DNA of 64,000 nt from Tubiluchus corallicola (lineage: Eukaryota; Priapulida; Priapulimorpha; Priapulimorphida; Tubiluchidae), in NCBI GenBank assembly GCA_030141605.1, contig JAQGDQ010000316.1, forward strand, positions 1 to 64,000. Reading direction: 5' to 3'. A model generated the notes under the pieces. The model was given only the letters and a program-made list of their open reading frames with translations, had not been told where the DNA came from and made no database searches. Both the position numbers and the translations under genes were made by a program. Below, piece by piece: positions 22,816 through 32,688 of the stretch (its first letter is position 1; every line of letters starts with the position of its first letter).

Positions 22816-22910
22816 CTGTAAAAGGTAGCAAGCCCGTTTCGTGGTCAAGACAACCGGTTAAATTCGGATTTGGCTCTAGGCTGACCCCAACATAACAGAA
22901 CCACGTGTAC
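22816..22910 (-). CDS. Exon 24: REJ domain segment with WxC motif
   Basis: 95-bp exon, phase 2 in and phase 1 out, acceptor ttttttgtgcag, donor gtattg. Found by searching for the REJ W-x-C motif with the phase left open by exons 23 and 25. It reads YTWFCYVGVSLEPNPNLTGC and ends LLPFT. Both junction phases fit, and the two cysteines fill the gap that the REJ fold requires between neighbouring exons. The exon is too short to show up as a long open frame. Confidence 0.8.
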
Positions 22911-23242
22911 CTGCACAAAAAATCAAGTTTAAACAGGTGATCAATAAATTAGCATGTACGATCTTGCAAGTGTACACCAGACTAAGCTACTCAATAGGCT
23001 AAGGTTTAATGCCTGAAGAGAGCCTGTTTTTCTCTTTTTTACTCAATTAAATCTCTTAAAAATGTTAGCTGATTGGATAGCTGAGATTCTCCTGAATAGA
23101 ACAATACCTAATTTGCTATCCTTTAGTTGTGCCAGTACCAGTACTCATACAGTAGCTAAAAAGTCAATAGGTCTTGTAAGACCTATTTTGAATGGTGCGG
23201 TCTTGAAGGAGTTAATGTTACATTAATGCCCATATGCTTAGT

Positions 23243-23336
23243 ATATCACTATTGCAAATAGACTTGCGTTATTACTATCACAAACACATTATATCTCTAT
23301 TGCATATGGACTTACGTTATATTACTGTCACAAGTG
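23243..23336. repeat. Local duplication covering an exon end and donor
   Basis: Two roughly 44-bp direct repeats (23243-23287 and 23293-23336; shared core of the type atatc-ctattgca, acttacgttat, actgtcacaa) include the 3' end of exon 23 and its donor. The left copy has cttgcg at the donor position, which would be a GC donor on the minus strand. Confidence 0.7.
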
Positions 23337-23518
23337 CCATTGCTGCCCGAAGAACTAGGTCTACTGACATCTACGTTCAGGAATTCATTAATTGGGCACA
23401 CGTCGGGGTCTCGGGAACGGGACCCATCCAGTTCAATGTTATGCCCCCGTTTCGCATAGCGTATGCTTCCACCATGAATGTGTGGTATCAAATCAGACTT
23501 TGTGATTACAACATAGCA
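23316..23518 (-). CDS. Exon 23: REJ domain segment
   Basis: 203-bp exon, phase 0 in and phase 2 out, acceptor ctatttcag, donor gtaagt. The product has the hallmark REJ stretch: VITKSDLIPHIHGGSIRYAK, then IELDGSRSRDPDVCP. The GGS...LDgSxSxDPD block is conserved in polycystin-1 and egg-jelly receptors. It ends with a Ser/Gly-rich loop containing a cysteine (NGTCDSN). Confidence 0.88.
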
Positions 23519-24454
23519 CTGAAATAGTCCAAACAAGTATTCACACTATTGAAAACTAATAAATGAATAGATTTGAGCATGATTAATGTCTAGAAAATTT
23601 AAAAACAAGATTATTACAGTAATTTATTAATATTTTACTGATTAGGAATTGAACAGAGGGTAAGTAACAGCCAAGCAAGTGTTAGATATACTGAATGCTC
23701 AGTTGTTCAGAACAACACCTGCCATATTCTTGATCTCTCAGACACACTTCGGCAATCAAGCTACTGAAAATAAACCGAGGTGATGTCCTCTGTTGGCCAA
23801 AAAGTGATCACAAAATGCCTACAGCCAAAGACTTGCAGAAAATGATATTGAAATGACGTAATGGAGATGGTTTTGATGGTGGTATCTATGACGACGGTGG
23901 TGGTCGGCATCTGTGCTGGCAGTAGTGGAAATTATGATGGTGGCAATGAAGTAACTGACAGTAGTAATGCTGATATACAGCTGTTGTGGCTTAATGTTGT
24001 TATAGGTTCATTGATTTCCTTTGTCACTAAGTAAATTTCCCGTTCCTTTACATTTATATTTACTGTATGTAATTCTAGTGTGTAGAACTTGCTTGTTTTA
24101 GTAGGTGAGTAGGACTGCACACCAGAAATGTCACCTAGTTAAAAAAACTTCCTGGTTTAGTGAAGCACTGGCTGTTAAAATGTAATAAGAAAAGCAAAAA
24201 ACTCTTGAACTGCCTTGAAGTTTGGCAAAACAGGTTCATTAGAAGAAGTTATTCGCATCACATCTTTTATCATTGTTATATATTTGGAAAAGTGAAGAAA
24301 GAAGTGGACCATCGTAAAATAAACACATTAAACCAAAAACCTGCTGTACAGTGCTTTTTTCTCACAGTGCAATGTACTACCAAACATTAGTCAAAGTGAC
24401 AGTTTTCTCTCAATGCAATAACAATGCATGTTTGAAGCAATGGGTATAACATAC
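23519..24454. other. Intron between exons 22 and 23
   Basis: Contains a degenerate GAT/GGT-rich patch at 23865-23970. No other feature was seen. Confidence 0.5.
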
Positions 24455-25143
24455 CTTGTCAGAACCCTCCGTTTTGTTCGTCGGTGTCGTTACTGTTGCT
24501 ACGAAGCGAATAATGTAAGTGGCAGGTTGAAGAAGCCATGGTGGTATCGTCAGGTACTTCCGATTTGTAAGCAAGTTATCTGGGAGAGATATCGGACGTT
24601 CCACTGGAGGGAAGAAATTTATTTCGGCGAAATAAAGTTTCCATCTGTACGTTATGGAGGTCTGAGCCGGGCAATCATGATACACAATGGAGGTAACAGA
24701 AAAGCTATTTCGTGGTTTGTATATGGGTGCTACAGAGACATTGTAGCCGGCATTAACAATGCGCACGTCAACGCAACAATTACCACAAGCCCGTACAACG
24801 TCAAGAGCCAGAGAAGTGAATACGGATTCACCAGTATCAGCAGAGGCATTGACCTTGACAAAGTAATAATTAGGCTGAGCGTACGTATGAAAATACACAT
24901 AAGCTAAATCTGTATCTGATGGACTAATAGCAAATTTCAACTGGTATGAAATTGTGAGTTCTTTAGCAGGAAAGAACAGAGAATGGTTAGTGATGAAAGT
25001 AGATTGATCACCCATGTCCCAAGCAAATGTAACTGCAGGATGAACGTCGTCCACCAGTAAAAGAAAAGGTATGGGTCTTGTGGCACGGTAAAACACGGGA
25101 TCGGCACTCTCTTCCTTCACCAGAGATATCTTTGGCATTATTA
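24455..25143 (-). CDS. Exon 22: PKD-like segment and start of REJ domain
   Basis: 689-bp exon, phase 1 in and phase 0 out, acceptor catttttcag, donor gtatgt. The first third has the PKD signature VTFAWDMGDQS (WDfGDgs in the family). Then come about 100 residues with two close cysteines (ACGNCCVDVR). The last third begins the REJ domain: YHDCPAQTSITYRWKLY and the strand LTIPPWLLQPATYIIRFVAT, matching the L.ip...L..g.Y pattern. It has many N-glycosylation sequons, as expected outside the cell. The plus-strand open frame 24428-24907 is its antisense shadow. Confidence 0.9.
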
Positions 25144-25255
25144 CTGAAAAATGTCAAAACCATTTAGTAATATTTAATGAAGGGCAATTTTCACAAAACA
25201 AAAGAATGCTGAAACTTGGAAAATTAATGATTAAAACAAAATTAGTCAACAAAAT

Positions 25256-26632
25256 AATGTTCAACACTGTTTTTTAGTGTTCAACACTGTTGTTTAGTGT
25301 TCAACACTGTTGTTTAGTGTTCAACACTGTTGTTTAGTGTTCAACACTGTTGTTTAGTGTTCAACACTGTTGTTTAGTTTTCAACACTGTTGTTTAGTGT
25401 CCAACACTGTTGCTTAGTGTTCAACACTGTTGTTTAGTGTTCAACACTGTTGTTCAGTTTTCAACACTGTTGTTTAGTGTTCAACACTGTTGTTTAGTAT
25501 TCAACACTGTTTCTTAGTTTTCAACACTGTTGTTTAGTGTTCAACACTGTTGTTTAGTGTTCAACACTGTTGTTTAGTATTCAACACTGTTATTTAGTTT
25601 TCAACACTGTTGTTTAGTGTTCAACACTGTTGTTTAGTGTTCAACACTGTTGTTTAGTATTCAACACTGTTGTTTAGTGCTCAACACTGTTGTTTAATTT
25701 TCAACACTGTTGTTTAGTGTTCAACACTGTTTTTCTGTTATTTAGTATTCAACACTGTTGTTTAGTTTTCAACACTGTTGTTTAGTTTTCAACACTGTTG
25801 TTTAGTTTTCAACACTGTTGTTTAGTGTTCAACACTGTTGTTCTGTTATTTAGTAGTCAACACTGTTGTTTAGTGTTCAACACTGTTGTTCTGTTATTTA
25901 GTATTCAACACTGTTGTTTAGTTTTCAACACTGTTGTTTAGTGTTCAACACTGTTGTTCTGTTATTTAGTATTCAACACTGTTGTTTAGTGTTCAACACT
26001 GTTGTTTTGTTTTCAACACTGTTGTTTAGTTTTCAACACTGTTGTTTAGTGTTCAACACTGTTGTTCTGTTATTTAGTAGTCAACACTGTTGTTTAGTGT
26101 TCAACACTGTTGTTCTGTTATTTAGTATTCAACACTGTTGTTTAGTGTTCAACACTGTTGTTTAGTGTTCAACACTGTTGTTCTGTTATTTAGTATTCAA
26201 CACTGTTGTTTAGTGTTCAACACTGTTGTTTAGTTTTCAACACTGTTGTTTAGTGTTCACAACTGTTGTTTAGTGTTCAACACTGTTGTTTAGTTTTCAA
26301 CACTGTTGTTTAGTATTCAACACTGTTGTTTAGTGTTCAACACTGTTGTTTAGTATTCAACACTGTTGTTTGGTGTTCAACACTGTTGTTTAGTTTTCAA
26401 CACTGTTTTTTAGTATTCAACACTGTTGTTTAGTTTTCAACACTGTTGTTTAGTTTTCAACACTGTTGTTTAGTTTTCAACACTGTTGTTTAGTGTTCAA
26501 CACTGTTGTTTAGTGTTCAACACTGTTGTTTAGTTTACAACACTGTTGTTTAGTTTTCAACACTGTTTAGTGTTCAACACTGTTGTTTAGTGTTCAACAC
26601 TGATGTTTAGTTTACAACACTGTTGTTTAGTA
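25256..26632. repeat. Minisatellite, 20-bp unit, about 68 copies
   Basis: Unit tcaacactgttgtttagtgt with variants tagttt, tagtat and an interspersed longer unit containing ttctgttatttag. Each unit carries the palindrome CAACACTGTTG. The array lies in the intron about 110 bases upstream (in transcript sense) of exon 22. The plus-strand frame 25914-26165 is repeat translation. Confidence 0.96.
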
Positions 26633-27458
26633 TTTACTTAACAACAATTTCATGTTTCGAAAAAAGAACAGGCCAACAGAGATTTGCAAAAATGTCGCAA
26701 GGCAATCACACAGTAGCCGCAAAGTTGACGCAACATGCCCAAAAGCATCGCAAAATGTTCGCCAAGTTGTTGCGGGCTCCGGGATTGTTGACGAATGCCG
26801 CGACTAATTTGAGATAAATTACAACGTCTGGAGAATATTACAATTTTAAAAATTTTGCGAATTTTTGTGCAAGTGGCAAGTTTTGCGACTACGGTGACAA
26901 ATTTTAAGGCAATTTTTTTCTGAAATTGTTGAAAAAATGTCCGGAAAAATTTGCGACTTTTTGGCATAGCAGTGAGTTGTGCAACTACACTGACGAATTC
27001 TAAACATTTTAAATTTTACTGGAGAAGTCAGCGACTTTTTTGAGACAATGGCGAACACATGAGAATATTTTGTAACTGCTTGTTGAATGTTTGGAGACTG
27101 TTGAACCAAAAAAAAAAAACAGTCAAAGAAATTTTTGGATAAAAACAGACATCACGAACACATGAAAGCCTGGCTTTCTGATCGTTACGATCATTTATTT
27201 AAAAGTTACAAAGACCCGTACAGGAAAAATGCTCACAAACATCAATGAACTCACGTTTGCAAGTTTTGCTGTCAAAGAAGCAAATAGTTTGGCAACGCAT
27301 AACCGATGGAAATCAAAATAAGGTAAACCAGATGTTGCATGAGTTGACAGAATTTCTAGATGTGAAACTCACAACCTACACAACAGTCTAGTTAAAAAAT
27401 GATTACGTTCACTGAAGAATTCACAAGGATTATAATTATTTTCATCATTACAACTTAC
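26633..27458. other. Intron sequence, no feature seen
   Basis: Many short diverged runs with ttttgcga/ttgcgac motifs (26690-27070), perhaps a decayed tandem or mobile sequence. Minus-strand open frames here have no domain and are not phase-compatible exons. Confidence 0.45.
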
Positions 27459-27572
27459 ATATATCACAGTATGTGCCGTTATAACCCCGATCACAGATGC
27501 AGATCGCTATAGCATCAACGGCAATGCATGTTCCGTGTTCACTGCAAGGGTAGGTCTCACATACAACAGGCA
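27459..27572 (-). CDS. Exon 21: EGF-like domain
   Basis: 114-bp exon, phase 1-1, acceptor ctcgttttag, donor gtaagt. Encodes one EGF module with six cysteines (CETYPCSEHGTC, then CICDRGYNGTYC). It lacks the calcium-binding D-x-D/N-E/Q-C start seen in the array, so it is a plain EGF. It is the last EGF before the PKD-like segment. Confidence 0.9.
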
Positions 27573-28019
27573 CTAAAACGAGTATTATAAAATTAAAACA
27601 AAACCTAATTGTCTCAATTCCCCTTTTTCTGACTGCCTTTTTTCTCGTATTAACTTACAAGCACATTTGTCAACTCGATATGTAAATACTACTTGTACTC
27701 TTTGCATTCAATGTAATGCACTTGTATTGTATTGCAGATTATAGAAGTCTATGCCATGAATTCCACATACAAATCCGTTTGTTGACTTTAACAGCTTAGT
27801 TTGGAAATGCTCTACAAAACATCTGTTTCTTAAGTAAAAACTAAAATATCAAACAAAATTTTTCACCAGACTAATGAGAATTCAGGCTTGCACTACAATA
27901 GATCTTAACCTGACAGAAATAATTGTTGTGTCTGGAAAATCAAATTTACAATTGTGTCAATAATAATTTAGAATCTAATTAGAATTTCTTGTGAATAAGT
28001 TGCTATGCACAAAGTTTAC
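27573..28019. other. Intron between the array and exon 21
   Basis: Unique AT-rich sequence; the 287-bp unit ends near 27960. Nothing else seen. Confidence 0.5.
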
Positions 28020-28130
28020 CCATGCTGCAGTTGCGCCCTATGTAGCCAGCATCACAGGTGCAGGTATAGTTATTTACTTCATCTTTGCATTTACCATTAA
28101 CACAAGGGTTAGGCGAACAATCATCAATAT
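28020..28130 (-). CDS. Exon 20: cbEGF array copy 10 (last)
   Basis: 111 bp, phase 1-1, donor gtaaac. Encodes [14 protein letters not shown], then KDEVNNYTCTC and a Gly-Tyr end. The split codon at each junction restores Asp, giving DIDDC, a calcium-binding start. This copy has Met instead of Ile after the last cysteine (NCSM). Confidence 0.92.
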
Positions 28131-28306
28131 CTATAAAGAAATAAGAAATAACATTTGCTGCTGTCAATACTAATTTAAAATTAAATTAAAATTTATCATG
28201 AACAAGTTGACTAGATGCACAATTGAGCAATGCTGCAGTTGTGCCAGTGCTGATTTAGAATTTAATTAGAATTTCTTGTGAATAAGTTGCTATACACAAA
28301 GTTTAC

Positions 28307-28417
28307 CTATGCTGCAGTTGCGCCCTATGTAGCCAGCATCACAGATGCAGGTATAGTTATTTACTTCATCTTTGCATTTACCATTAACACAAGGGTTAGG
28401 CGAACAATCATCAATAT
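28307..28417 (-). CDS. Exon 19: cbEGF array copy 9
   Basis: Same module as its neighbours, with one replacement: TCIC in place of TCTC in the fifth-cysteine loop. The donor gtaaac and acceptor ctttatag are unchanged. Confidence 0.92.
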
Positions 28418-28593
28418 CTATAAAGAAATAAGAAATAACATTTGCTGCTGTCAATACTAATTTAAAATTAAATTAAAATTTATCATGAACAAGTTGACTA
28501 GATGCACAATTGAGCAATACTGCAGTTGTGCCAGTGCTGATTTAGAATTTAATTAGAATTTCTTGTGAATAAGTTGCTATGCACAAAGTTTAC

Positions 28594-28704
28594 CTATGCT
28601 GCAGTTGCGCCCTATGTAGCCAGCATCACAGGTGCAGGTATAGTTATTTACTTCATCTTTGCATTTACCATTAACACAAGGGTTAGGCGAACAATCATCA
28701 ATAT
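28594..28704 (-). CDS. Exon 18: cbEGF array copy 8
   Basis: Matches the array consensus in protein and splice sites. It contains CxDx4YxC (CKDEVNNYTC), the consensus for Asp/Asn beta-hydroxylation known from calcium-binding EGF domains. Confidence 0.92.
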
Positions 28705-28880
28705 CTATAAAGAAATAAGAAATAACATTTGCTGCTGTCAATACTGATTTAGAATTAAATTAAAATTTATCATGAACAAGTTGACTAGATGCACAATAGA
28801 GCAATGCTGCAGTTGTGCCAGTGCTGATTTAGAATTTAATTAGAATTTCTTGTGAATAAGTTGCTATGCACAAAGTTTAC

Positions 28881-28991
28881 CTATGCTGCAGTTGCGCCCT
28901 ATGTAGCCAGCATCACAGGTGCAGGTATAGTTATTTACTTCATCTTTGCATTTACCATTAACGCAAGGGTTAGGCGAACAATCATCAATAT
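28881..28991 (-). CDS. Exon 17: cbEGF array copy 7
   Basis: Protein identical to consensus, with one silent change (Cys codon tgc). The intron upstream of this exon in the transcript contains the inserted LINE (29085-30880), so it is about 1.97 kb long instead of 176 bp. Confidence 0.92.
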
Positions 28992-29084
28992 CTATAAAGA
29001 AATAAGAAATAACATTTGCTGCTGTCAATACTAACTTAGAATTAAATTAAAATTTATCATGAACAAGTTGACTAGATGCACAAT

Positions 29085-29915
29085 AACTTTACTGCAATTG
29101 ATGATAATGAATCACAGAAAATAAATATTACTTGTGGAGTACCACAGGGATCAACGCTTGGTCCATTATTATTCCTGGTATATGTTAATGACCTACCTTT
29201 GGCATCCAATTTTCATACCAGATCGTTTGCAGATGACACAAACCTGTTTATGGCTGATCAAAATCTTAAAAATCTCGAACATAATGTTAATGCTGAAATT
29301 AATAAAATTGATATTTGGATGAAGGCTAATCAGTTAAGTGTCAACTACAGTAAAACCAAATTTATGCTTATCACTAATCATCAGACTAAAACTGACCTAG
29401 ACAATTTTAAAATTAAAATGGGTAAAAACATCATTCAGCAAACTGATCAAATAAAATATTTAGGTTTGTACATCGATAACAAAATGTCATGGAAACCGCA
29501 TGTAAGCCACATCTCGTACAAAATCAATAAAGTTGTTGGTATAATATCTAAGATTAGGCACTATGTTGATAGAGACACACTTAAAGTTGTATATTATGCT
29601 CTGGTTTATTCTCACCTCCAATACTGTATTCTTACTTTTGCTTTTGCACCAACAACTACTCTCCAACCTCTCATAACTGCTCAAAATAAAATTGTCAAAA
29701 TAATGAATTTTTCCCTAATTAGAGATCATGCAACACCTGCCTACAAAAACTTTCACATTCTAAAGCTTCATGATATCTCTAATCTTGAACTAGGTAATTT
29801 GTTTTCAAATTCAAACACAATCTACTTCCTGAAATATTTTCTGATTATTACGTATACACCTCTGATATACATCGATATAATACAAGATCTGCAAAAAGAA
29901 ATGCTTTTTTTGTAA
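29085..29915 (+). CDS. LINE reverse transcriptase C-terminal part
   Basis: Contains TCGVPQGSTLGPLLFLVYVN followed by RSFADDTNLF, the GVPQGS and FADD catalytic blocks. Then comes KTKFMLI, KYLGLYIDNKMSW and the thumb region LQYCILTFAF. The frame ends near 29915; a continuation in another frame (RFATNRGQCSLKYKGVVLWN, then SLSPDLLAG) reaches a stop near 30058. The element is therefore both truncated and frameshifted. Confidence 0.88.
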   Translation, partial: NFTAIDDNESQKINITCGVPQGSTLGPLLFLVYVNDLPLASNFHTRSFADDTNLFMADQNLKNLEHNVNAEINKIDIWMKANQLSVNYSKTKFMLITNHQTKTDLDNFKIKMGKNIIQQTDQIKYLGLYIDNKMSWKPHVSHISYKINKVVGIISKIRHYVDRDTLKVVYYALVYSHLQYCILTFAFAPTTTLQPLITAQNKIVKIMNFSLIRDHATPAYKNFHILKLHDISNLELGNLFSNSNTIYFLKYFLIITYTPLIYIDIIQDLQKEMLFL

Positions 29916-30880
29916 ACAGGTTCGCAACCAATAGAGGCCAATGTTCGCTCAAATACAAAGGTGTTGTACTGTGGAACTCTCTTTCACCAGACCTATTAGC
30001 AGGCACATTGTTTACTTTTCAAAAACAGTACAAAAAACAACTACTAATGAAATATGATTAAGATTGTGAATTATATTTGTCTCCGTGTCTTGGTTTACAG
30101 AAAACAGAAAACTCCTCTTCACATGATAAAATGTTTATTGTTTTGAGTATGTCTTCTAAATGCAACTGTTTCTTTCCAGTATATTCTGCTTGATGTGTAT
30201 GAAATGTGATTGAAGATGCCATAAAATAAGTAAATTTCTCTGACTTGATGATAGACACAGTACAGGTAAATTTATACAATACACTGCATGATATACACTG
30301 CATGCAGGCTAAAATTGGTTTATAAAGTATCTTATAAAATCATACAAATTAGTTGATAAATATATTTACAATTTTTGTTAGGATTGTGCATGTTGTTTGA
30401 TTTTTCTTTTATATACATAATTATTTAAAACTGATAATTTATAACTGCATGTGTTTTTTCGATATTTTTATTTTTATAAAGAAATGTATGACTCATTAGA
30501 AATGTATATATATGTATATATACATATATACATATTTAGTTACTGACTGTGTCCACAGATTGGGATACTGATTATGCATGACCTTTTCCTTTACGATCAT
30601 TTAAGCATGAAATTAAATTGCATGTTATATTATTTTCCTAACTTCATTGAGTCATTAATCTACGTTGATTTTGTTAGTTTTTGGTAACCTTATTTCCGTT
30701 CTCTTTAGTTAAAAATTAGAAATTGCACAATAATAATTTAATACTCGGTTTGGGGTGGCTGCTTCGATAACAAATGTTTTTCGCCACCCCTTCCCTTTTG
30801 TTTGGCTTTTCTTATTTATATCTATTTTTATTTATATTGTTATTGGGATAAAAAATAAACGATTTGATTTGATTTGATTT
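29085..30880 (+). mobile_element. 5'-truncated LINE inside the EGF exon array
   Basis: Plus-strand LINE, antisense to the host gene, ending in a (GATTT)n tail at 30861-30880. It interrupts the intron sequence gcacaattgag, with aat on both sides (29082-29084, 30881-30883). It starts within the reverse transcriptase, so it is truncated at the 5' end as is usual for LINEs. A 3' untranslated part of about 0.8 kb follows the coding remnant. The style of the reverse transcriptase and the short-repeat tail fit the CR1/Jockey superfamily in a broad sense. Confidence 0.9.
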
Positions 30881-30966
30881 AATTGAGCAATGCTGCAGTT
30901 GTGCCAGTGCTGATTTAGAATTTAATTAGAATTTCTTGTGAATAAGTTGCTATGCACAAAGTTTAC

Positions 30967-31077
30967 CTATGCTGCAGTTGCGCCCTATGTAGCCAGCATC
31001 ACAGGTGCAGGTATAGTTATTTATTTCATCTTTGCATTTACCATTAACACAAGGGTTAGGCGAACAATCATCAATAT
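30967..31077 (-). CDS. Exon 16: cbEGF array copy 6
   Basis: One replacement relative to consensus: KDEINN instead of KDEVNN. Splice sites unchanged. It is the exon just upstream of the LINE in the transcript. Confidence 0.92.
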
Positions 31078-31253
31078 CTATAAAGAAATAAGAAATAACA
31101 TTTGCTGCTGTCAATACTGATTTAGAATTAAATTAAAATTTATCATGAACAAGTTGACTAGATGCACAATTGAGCAATGCTGCAGTTGTGCCAGTGCTGA
31201 TTTAGAATTTAATTAGAATTTCTTGTGAATAAGTTGCTATGCACAAAGTTTAC

Positions 31254-31364
31254 CTATGCTGCAGTTGCGCCCTATGTAGCCAGCATCACAGGTGCAGGTA
31301 TAGTTATTTACTTCATCTTTGCATTTACCATTAACACAAGGGTTAGGCGAACAATCATCAATAT
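31254..31364 (-). CDS. Exon 15: cbEGF array copy 5
   Basis: Consensus protein and splice sites. Confidence 0.92.
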
Positions 31365-31540
31365 CTATAAAGAAATAAGAAATAACATTTGCTGCTGTCA
31401 ATACTGATTTAGAATTAAATTAAAATTTATCATGGACAAGTTGACTAGATGCACAATTGAGCAATGCTGCAGTTGTGCCAGTGCTGATTCAGAATTTAAT
31501 TAGAATTTCTTGTGAATAAGTTGCTATGCACAAAGTTTAC

Positions 31541-31651
31541 CTATGCTGCAGTTGCGCCCAATGTAGCCAACATCACAGGTGCAGGTATAGTTATTTACTT
31601 CATCTTTGCATTTACCATTTACACAAGGGTTAGGCGAACAGTCATCAATAT
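31541..31651 (-). CDS. Exon 14: cbEGF array copy 4
   Basis: Carries Ala to Val in the CDAGY block (CDVGY), plus silent changes at the first-cysteine Asp codon and in CVNG. The two silent changes are shared with exon 11, three units away, which suggests duplication of several units together or gene conversion. Confidence 0.92.
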
Positions 31652-31827
31652 CTATAAAGAAATAAGAAATAACATTTGCTGCTGTCAATACTGATTTAGA
31701 ATTAAGTTAAAATTTATCATGAACAAGTTGACTAGATGCACAATTGAGCAATGCTGCAGTTGTGCCAGTGCTGATTTAGAATTTAATTAGAATTTCTTGT
31801 GAATAAGTTGCTATGCACAAAGTTTAC

Positions 31828-31938
31828 CTATGCTGCAGTTGCGCCCTATGTAGCCAGCATCACAGGTGCAGGTATAGTTATTTACTTCATCTTTGCATTT
31901 ACCATTAACACAAGGGTTAGGCGAACAATCATCAATAT
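31828..31938 (-). CDS. Exon 13: cbEGF array copy 3
   Basis: Consensus protein; only an intron difference near the acceptor (tacttctttatag context). Confidence 0.92.
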
Positions 31939-32114
31939 CTATAAAGAAGTAAGAAATAACATTTGCTGCTGTCAATACTGATTTAGAATTAAATTAAAAT
32001 TTATCATGAACAAGTTGACTAGATGCATAATTGAGCAATGCTGCAGTTGTGCCAGTGCTGATTTAGAATTTAATTAGAATTTCTTGTGAATAAGTTGCTA
32101 TGCACAAAGTTTGC

Positions 32115-32225
32115 CTATGCTGCAGTTGCGCCCTATGTAGCCAGCATCACAGGTGCAGGTATAGTTATTTACTTCATCTTTGCATTTACCATTAACACAA
32201 GGGTTAGGCGAACAATCATCAATAT
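32115..32225 (-). CDS. Exon 12: cbEGF array copy 2, GC splice donor
   Basis: Consensus protein, but the donor after the last base reads gcaaac instead of gtaaac (plus strand tttgc at 32110-32114). GC-AG introns exist but need a good surrounding consensus; here ATAG|GCAAAC is only moderate. The exon may be skipped or spliced inefficiently. Skipping would remove exactly one EGF and keep the frame. Confidence 0.88.
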
Positions 32226-32401
32226 CTATAAAGAAATAAGAAATAACATTTGCTGCTGTCAATACTGATTTAGAATTAAATTAAAATTTATCATGAACAA
32301 GTTGACTAGATGCACAATTGAGCAATGCTGCAGTTGTGCCAGTGCTGATTTAGAATTTAATTAGAATTTCTTGTGAATAAGTTGCTATGCACAAAGTTTA
32401 C

Positions 32402-32512
32402 CTATGCTGCAGTTGCGCCCTATGTAGCCAGCATCACAGGTGCAGGTATAGTTATTTACTTCATCTTTGCATTTACCATTTACACAAGGGTTAGGCGAAC
32501 AGTCATCAATAT
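32402..32512 (-). CDS. Exon 11: cbEGF array copy 1
   Basis: Consensus protein with the two silent changes shared with exon 14. It is the first of the near-identical units in the transcript. Confidence 0.92.
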
Positions 32513-32688
32513 CTATAAAGAAATAAGAAATAACATTTGCTGCTGTCAATACTGATTTAGAATTAAATTAAAATTTATCATGAACAAGTTGACTAGATGC
32601 ACAATTGAGCAATGCTGCAGTTGTTCCAGTGCTGATTTAGAATTTAATTAGAATTTTTTAAGAATAAGTTGTTATGCACAAAGTTTAC

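Larger units (their letters stand above)
27962..32640. repeat. Tandem array of 287-bp exon-intron units
   Basis: Ten units repeat every 287 bp: exon starts at 28020, 28307, 28594, 28881, then after a LINE insertion at 30967, 31254, 31541, 31828, 32115 and 32402. Each unit is one EGF exon plus a 176-bp intron, nearly identical in both parts. Units share rare variants in patterns that suggest multi-unit duplication. The repeated 60-residue plus-strand frames in every unit are antisense shadows. Confidence 0.97.

Noticed and set aside
24428-24907. 159-codon plus-strand frame
   Set aside because: Antisense shadow of the PKD/REJ exon 22.
26640-27110. Minus-strand frames of 87-105 codons as extra exons
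   Set aside because: No domain, biased composition, and exons 21 and 22 already join in phase.
27991-32555. Ten nearly identical 60-residue plus-strand open frames (MNKLLCTKF...)
   Set aside because: They are antisense to the EGF exons and span the donor and acceptor sites; the minus strand gives a clear EGF domain with splice signals.
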